NCBI GenBank assembly: GCA_965215145.1
Contig: OZ244038.1
Location: 2,418,001-2,482,000 of the forward strand
Reading direction: 5' to 3'
DNA from: G965215145 sp965215145
GTDB taxonomy: Bacteria; Bacteroidota; Rhodothermia; Rhodothermales; JANQRZ01
Length of the DNA: 64,000 nt
Shown: in pieces, positions 61,078 through 64,000 of the stretch
How positions within the stretch are numbered: the stretch's first letter is position 1
How the letters are laid out: the number at the start of each line of letters is the position of its first letter
The notes under the pieces: model-generated
Told to the model about the DNA's origin: nothing
Seen by the model: the letters and a program-made list of their open reading frames with translations, nothing else
Database searches by the model: none
Translations under genes and position numbers: made by a program

Positions 61078-61106
61078 TTGCATCCGGGCGGGGCGGGTCC
61101 TACTAT
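61078..61106 (+). promoter_or_regulatory. Promoter of the T9SS propeller gene
   Basis: TTGCAT at 61078, 17 bases, TACTAT at 61101. This matches both the sigma-70 layout and the TTG-N20-TA layout. The start codon lies 53 bases downstream. Confidence 0.65.
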
Positions 61107-61158
61107 GTGAAGGAAGCGTGACGCTTCACTCCCCCCTTCACCAAACCCCTCCCTCACC

Positions 61159-62808
61159 ATGCGGACCCTCTACTCGCTCTGTCTCGCCCTCGCCCTCGGC
61201 GCACTGGCCGTGGCTCCCGCGGCCTCGGCCCAGCAGCTCTCCCCCGAGGAGGCTGAGGAGCAGGGCGTCGCCCCCGTCACGGCCGACCGCCCCACAAGCC
61301 AGACCGCCGTGCGCGGCGGCGCCCAGGTCTGCGTGGACGCCGTCCTCCTCGTCCCCGACTCCGGCGACGACGCGGTCTCGACGTTCGACGCCCAGACCGG
61401 CGACCTCATCGACCCCATCTTCATCCTCGACCCCGATAACCTCTCGACGCCGAAGAACGCCATCCCCAACTTCGGACGCGACGGCGTCTTCGTCTCCGAC
61501 CAGCTCGGCGACGCCGTCTTCGAGTACGACTGCGCCGGCAACTTCGTCGGCATCTTCGCCCCGGCCGGCGGCGTGGACAACGCCATCCTCGACAACATCC
61601 GCGGGATGGACTACAGCCCCGACGGGGACGAGCTCTGGGTGACCGTCGGTGGCGGCGGCAACGAGGACACCGTGGCCCGGTTCGATCAGAGCGGGAACTA
61701 CCTCGGCAACCTCTTCCCCAACGGCGCCAACGGCCTCGTCTCCCCCTTCGACGTCCTCGTCCGCGACTCGGACGTCCTCGTCTCCGACTTCCTCGGCGAC
61801 CCGATCTTCCGGTACGCCTTCGACGGGACCTTCCTCGGGATCTTCCAGGAACCGTCGTCCACGCTGAACGCCCCCCAGCAGCTCAACCTCGCCGACAACG
61901 GGAACGTGCTCGCGGCCGGGTTCAGCTCGCCGAGCGGGGCCTACGAGTTCTCCCCCACGGGCCAGCAGCTCGCCGTTTATGACGCCGTGGGCAGCACGCC
62001 GCGCGGGGTCTACGAGCTCCCCAACGGGAACATCCTGGTGACGACCTCCGCCGGGCTCCAGGAGGTGACCCGCCAGAACGTTCTTGTCCGCACCATCGAC
62101 GACGCGAACCAGTACATCGAGCTCTTCGCGGCCGGCGGCGGCGACGACTTCGGCGTCTCCTGCTCCGGCGGCGGCGCCGTCGCCCAGGGCGGCACCGCCT
62201 CGTTCTCCTACGAGGTCTGCAACAACACCGACTCCGCCGCCTCCGGCGTCGTCTTCTTCACCGCCTCCCAGGGCGGCAACCAGGTCGCCGGCCCCACCCA
62301 GGTCCAGTCCGGCACGCTCGCGGCGAACTCCTGCACCGGCACGCAGAGCTTCAACGTCCGCGTCCCGGCCAACGCCCCCACCGGCGACTACACCCTCACC
62401 ATCAGCGCCGGCTCCGACGCCGGCAGCGCCGTGGCGAGCTGCGACGTCGACGTGACGGTGACGGGCTCGACGCGGCCGGCCGGCGCGGCGGCGACGTGGT
62501 CGCTCCTGGAGGCGACGGCGTGGGCGCCGGCGCTCGCGGCCGGTGAGGCGGAGGCCGCCGTCGGCGTCTTCCCGAACCCGCTCCGCGACGGCGCCACGCT
62601 CCGGTACGCCGTCGAGGCCGACGCCGAGGTCCGGCTCGCGGTCTACGACGTGCTCGGGCGCGAGGTGGCCGTGCTCGCCGAGGGGGCGGTGGAGGCCGGC
62701 TCGCACAGCGCGGCGTTCGACGCCTCGGGCCTGCCTGCGGGCGTGTACGTCTACCGCTTGGCGGTGGGCGCCACGGTGGAGACGGGCCGGATGACCGTGG
62801 TCCGGTAG
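61159..62808 (+). CDS. Secreted NHL/SMP-30-like propeller protein with T9SS sorting domain
   Basis: 549 residues. The signal is MRTLYSLCLALALGALAVAP, cleaved near ASAQ. Residues about 60-320 form a propeller with units such as GDAVFEYDCAGNFVGIFAP and DTVARFDQSGNYLGNLFP. About 330-435 is a Cys-containing Ig-like domain (SFSYEVCNNTDSAASGVVFF, FNVRVPANAPTGDYTLTI). The last 80 residues are a T9SS type A domain (VGVFPNPLRDGATLRY, LAVYDVLGREVAVL, MTVVR). It should be secreted across the outer membrane. No catalytic residues are evident. It has its own promoter and a strong hairpin after it. Confidence 0.9.
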   Translation: MRTLYSLCLALALGALAVAPAASAQQLSPEEAEEQGVAPVTADRPTSQTAVRGGAQVCVDAVLLVPDSGDDAVSTFDAQTGDLIDPIFILDPDNLSTPKNAIPNFGRDGVFVSDQLGDAVFEYDCAGNFVGIFAPAGGVDNAILDNIRGMDYSPDGDELWVTVGGGGNEDTVARFDQSGNYLGNLFPNGANGLVSPFDVLVRDSDVLVSDFLGDPIFRYAFDGTFLGIFQEPSSTLNAPQQLNLADNGNVLAAGFSSPSGAYEFSPTGQQLAVYDAVGSTPRGVYELPNGNILVTTSAGLQEVTRQNVLVRTIDDANQYIELFAAGGGDDFGVSCSGGGAVAQGGTASFSYEVCNNTDSAASGVVFFTASQGGNQVAGPTQVQSGTLAANSCTGTQSFNVRVPANAPTGDYTLTISAGSDAGSAVASCDVDVTVTGSTRPAGAAATWSLLEATAWAPALAAGEAEAAVGVFPNPLRDGATLRYAVEADAEVRLAVYDVLGREVAVLAEGAVEAGSHSAAFDASGLPAGVYVYRLAVGATVETGRMTVVR

Positions 62809-62849
62809 CGGTCTCCCGCAGCACGCTCGGCCCTAGGGGCTGAGCCGAC

Positions 62850-62880
62850 GGCGCCCCCGGAGTGCTCCTCCGGGGGCGCC
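62850..62880 (+). terminator. Strong GC hairpin after the T9SS propeller gene
   Basis: A 13-bp perfect stem (62850-62862 with 62868-62880) and a 5-base loop, 41 bases after the stop. There is no T-run. Confidence 0.6.
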
Positions 62881-62922
62881 GGTGCGTCTGGGCGACAGTA
62901 GCTTCGGCGGCCCCCAGACGTC

Positions 62923-64000
62923 ATGCCCGACCCCGTCGCACCGGACTCCGTCCCCGTCCCGCTCCCGCACGGGCGCGGCTACGCCGTCCACCTCCGCCCG
63001 CTGGCTGAGGCTCCAGCGCTGATGGCCGCGGCCGGCCTCCGCCCCGGCCCCTGCCTCGTCGTGACGGACCGGAACGTGGGCGCGCTCTACCTCGACGCCC
63101 TCGCCGAGGCGCTGACGGCGGCGGGGTGGCGCCCCCGCGTGCGCGTCCTCCTGCCTGGCGAGGCAACGAAGTCGCTAGAAAAGCTCGCGGCGCTCTACGA
63201 CTGGGCGCTCGCCGAGCCGCTGGACCGGGGGACGCCCGTGCTCGCGCTCGGGGGCGGCGTCGTGGGGGACCTCGCGGGGCTCGCGGCGGCGACGCTGCTG
63301 CGCGGGCTCCCGCTCGTGCAGCTCCCGACGAGCCTCGTCGCGCAGGTCGACAGCGCCGTCGGTGGGAAGACCGGCGTGAACCACCCGGCGGGGAAGAACC
63401 TCGTCGGCGCCTTCCACCAGCCCCGCCTCGTCGTGGCCGACCCCGCCACGCTCGGGACGCTGCCGCGGCGGGAGTGGACGGCCGGGCTGGCGGAGGTCGT
63501 GAAGGCCGCCCTCGTCGCCGACGCCGGATTTTTCTCCTGGCTGGAGGAGCGGTGGGATGATGCGCTGGCCGGGGCGCCGGAGGTCGCGCCGCGCCTCGTC
63601 CGCGAGGCCGTGCGGATCAAGGCCGAGATCGTGGTAGAAGACGAGCGCGAGGCCGGGCGGCGGGCGCTGCTGAACTTCGGCCACACGTTCGGGCACGCCA
63701 TCGAGCGGGCGGCGGGGTACGGCGCCTTCCGCCATGGCGAGGCCGTCGCGCTGGGGATGCGGGCGGCGCTGCACCTCTCCCGTGGGCTCGGCCTCCTCCC
63801 CTCCGAAGCCTTCGCACGCGCCGACGGCCTCGTGGCGCGGCTCCCCGTCCCCCCCGGCCTCGCCGCGATCCCGACGGACACGCTGACGGCGGCGATGCGG
63901 CACGACAAGAAGCGGACGGCAGAGGGTCTCCGGCTCGTGGTGCTCGAAGAGATCGGTGCCGGACGAGCGACGGGCGACGTGACGGCGGAGCAACTCCAGG
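62923..64000 (+). CDS. aroB: 3-dehydroquinate synthase, 5' part (runs off window)
   Basis: 359 codons are visible from the ATG at 62923 and the frame is still open at the window end. AroB converts DAHP to 3-dehydroquinate in the shikimate pathway, using NAD+ and a divalent metal in the cytoplasm. Conserved elements are ALGGGVVGDLAGLAAATLLR (NAD binding, about 109), PTSLVAQVDSAVGGKTGVN, GLAEVVKAALVAD and RALLNFGHTFGHAIE, whose His residues bind metal. RHDKKRTAEGLRLVVLEEIG is near the normal C-terminus, so only a few codons are missing. It appears intact. Confidence 0.97.
   Translation, partial: MPDPVAPDSVPVPLPHGRGYAVHLRPLAEAPALMAAAGLRPGPCLVVTDRNVGALYLDALAEALTAAGWRPRVRVLLPGEATKSLEKLAALYDWALAEPLDRGTPVLALGGGVVGDLAGLAAATLLRGLPLVQLPTSLVAQVDSAVGGKTGVNHPAGKNLVGAFHQPRLVVADPATLGTLPRREWTAGLAEVVKAALVADAGFFSWLEERWDDALAGAPEVAPRLVREAVRIKAEIVVEDEREAGRRALLNFGHTFGHAIERAAGYGAFRHGEAVALGMRAALHLSRGLGLLPSEAFARADGLVARLPVPPGLAAIPTDTLTAAMRHDKKRTAEGLRLVVLEEIGAGRATGDVTAEQLQ

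Overview
The window is a G+C-rich bacterial chromosome segment, most consistent with a flagellated, aerobic, light-exposed member of the Rhodothermota/Bacteroidota (Rhodothermales, Rubricoccaceae-like). This placement is inferred from gene content, not from a marker gene. Supporting signs are several secreted proteins with type IX secretion C-terminal sorting domains, TonB receptors paired with lipoproteins, a Y_Y_Y/propeller sensor kinase, TTG(N20-21)TA promoters of Bacteroidota style, few Shine-Dalgarno sequences and frequent GTG starts.

Region 1 (1-10382, minus strand) is a flagellar locus read from flgF towards fliS: flgF, flgG, flgA, flgH, flgI, flgJ (rod-binding domain only), a flgN-like chaperone gene, flgK, flgL, an HDOD-domain gene, fliC and the start of fliS. 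fliC and fliS each have a sigma-28-type promoter, and a U-tract terminator follows both the HDOD gene and fliC.

Region 2 (10846-21937, plus strand) is an envelope cluster: a large TonB-dependent receptor, an Ig-like lipoprotein, two closely related beta-helix lipoproteins (one with an AT-rich insert), an RCC1-repeat lipoprotein and a T9SS-secreted propeller protein.

Region 3 (21938-24991) holds an Xre/RES toxin-antitoxin pair upstream of an ArsA/GET3-like ATPase gene. The 5' end of that ATPase gene is repeated on the far side of the toxin-antitoxin pair. A truncated IS5-type transposase lies downstream.

Region 4 (24992-32775) looks like a light-response cluster. A LitR/CarH-like MerR-B12 regulator is divergent from a fasciclin lipoprotein, an SDR, a photolyase, an SRPBCC-epimerase fusion, a lipoprotein, an FAD amine-oxidase-like enzyme and a small membrane protein. 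The last four are translationally coupled. The regulator keeps the W-x9-EH cobalamin motif but has Tyr where the cobalt-ligating His is expected.

Region 5 (32776-40260) contains a 75-residue secreted peptide made of near-perfect 19-residue repeats. Divergent from it is a propeller sensor histidine kinase with a near-consensus sigma-28 promoter. A TonB receptor/lipoprotein pair follows, with a ten-copy heptanucleotide repeat just before the lipoprotein start.

Region 6 (40261-50436) has a T9SS subtilase, a cysteine desulfurase, two frame-disrupted T9SS proteins and murA. The 3' end of murA is repeated about 3 kb downstream, and GTAGGGGC palindromic repeats are present.

Region 7 (50498-64000) has an MsbA-like ABC exporter, a T9SS protein, a GntR regulator, an outer-membrane barrel, a LysM/BON protein, an M2 peptidase lipoprotein, a TonB receptor plus DUF4249 lipoprotein pair, another T9SS propeller protein and the 5' part of aroB. 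I saw no rRNA, tRNA or CRISPR array.
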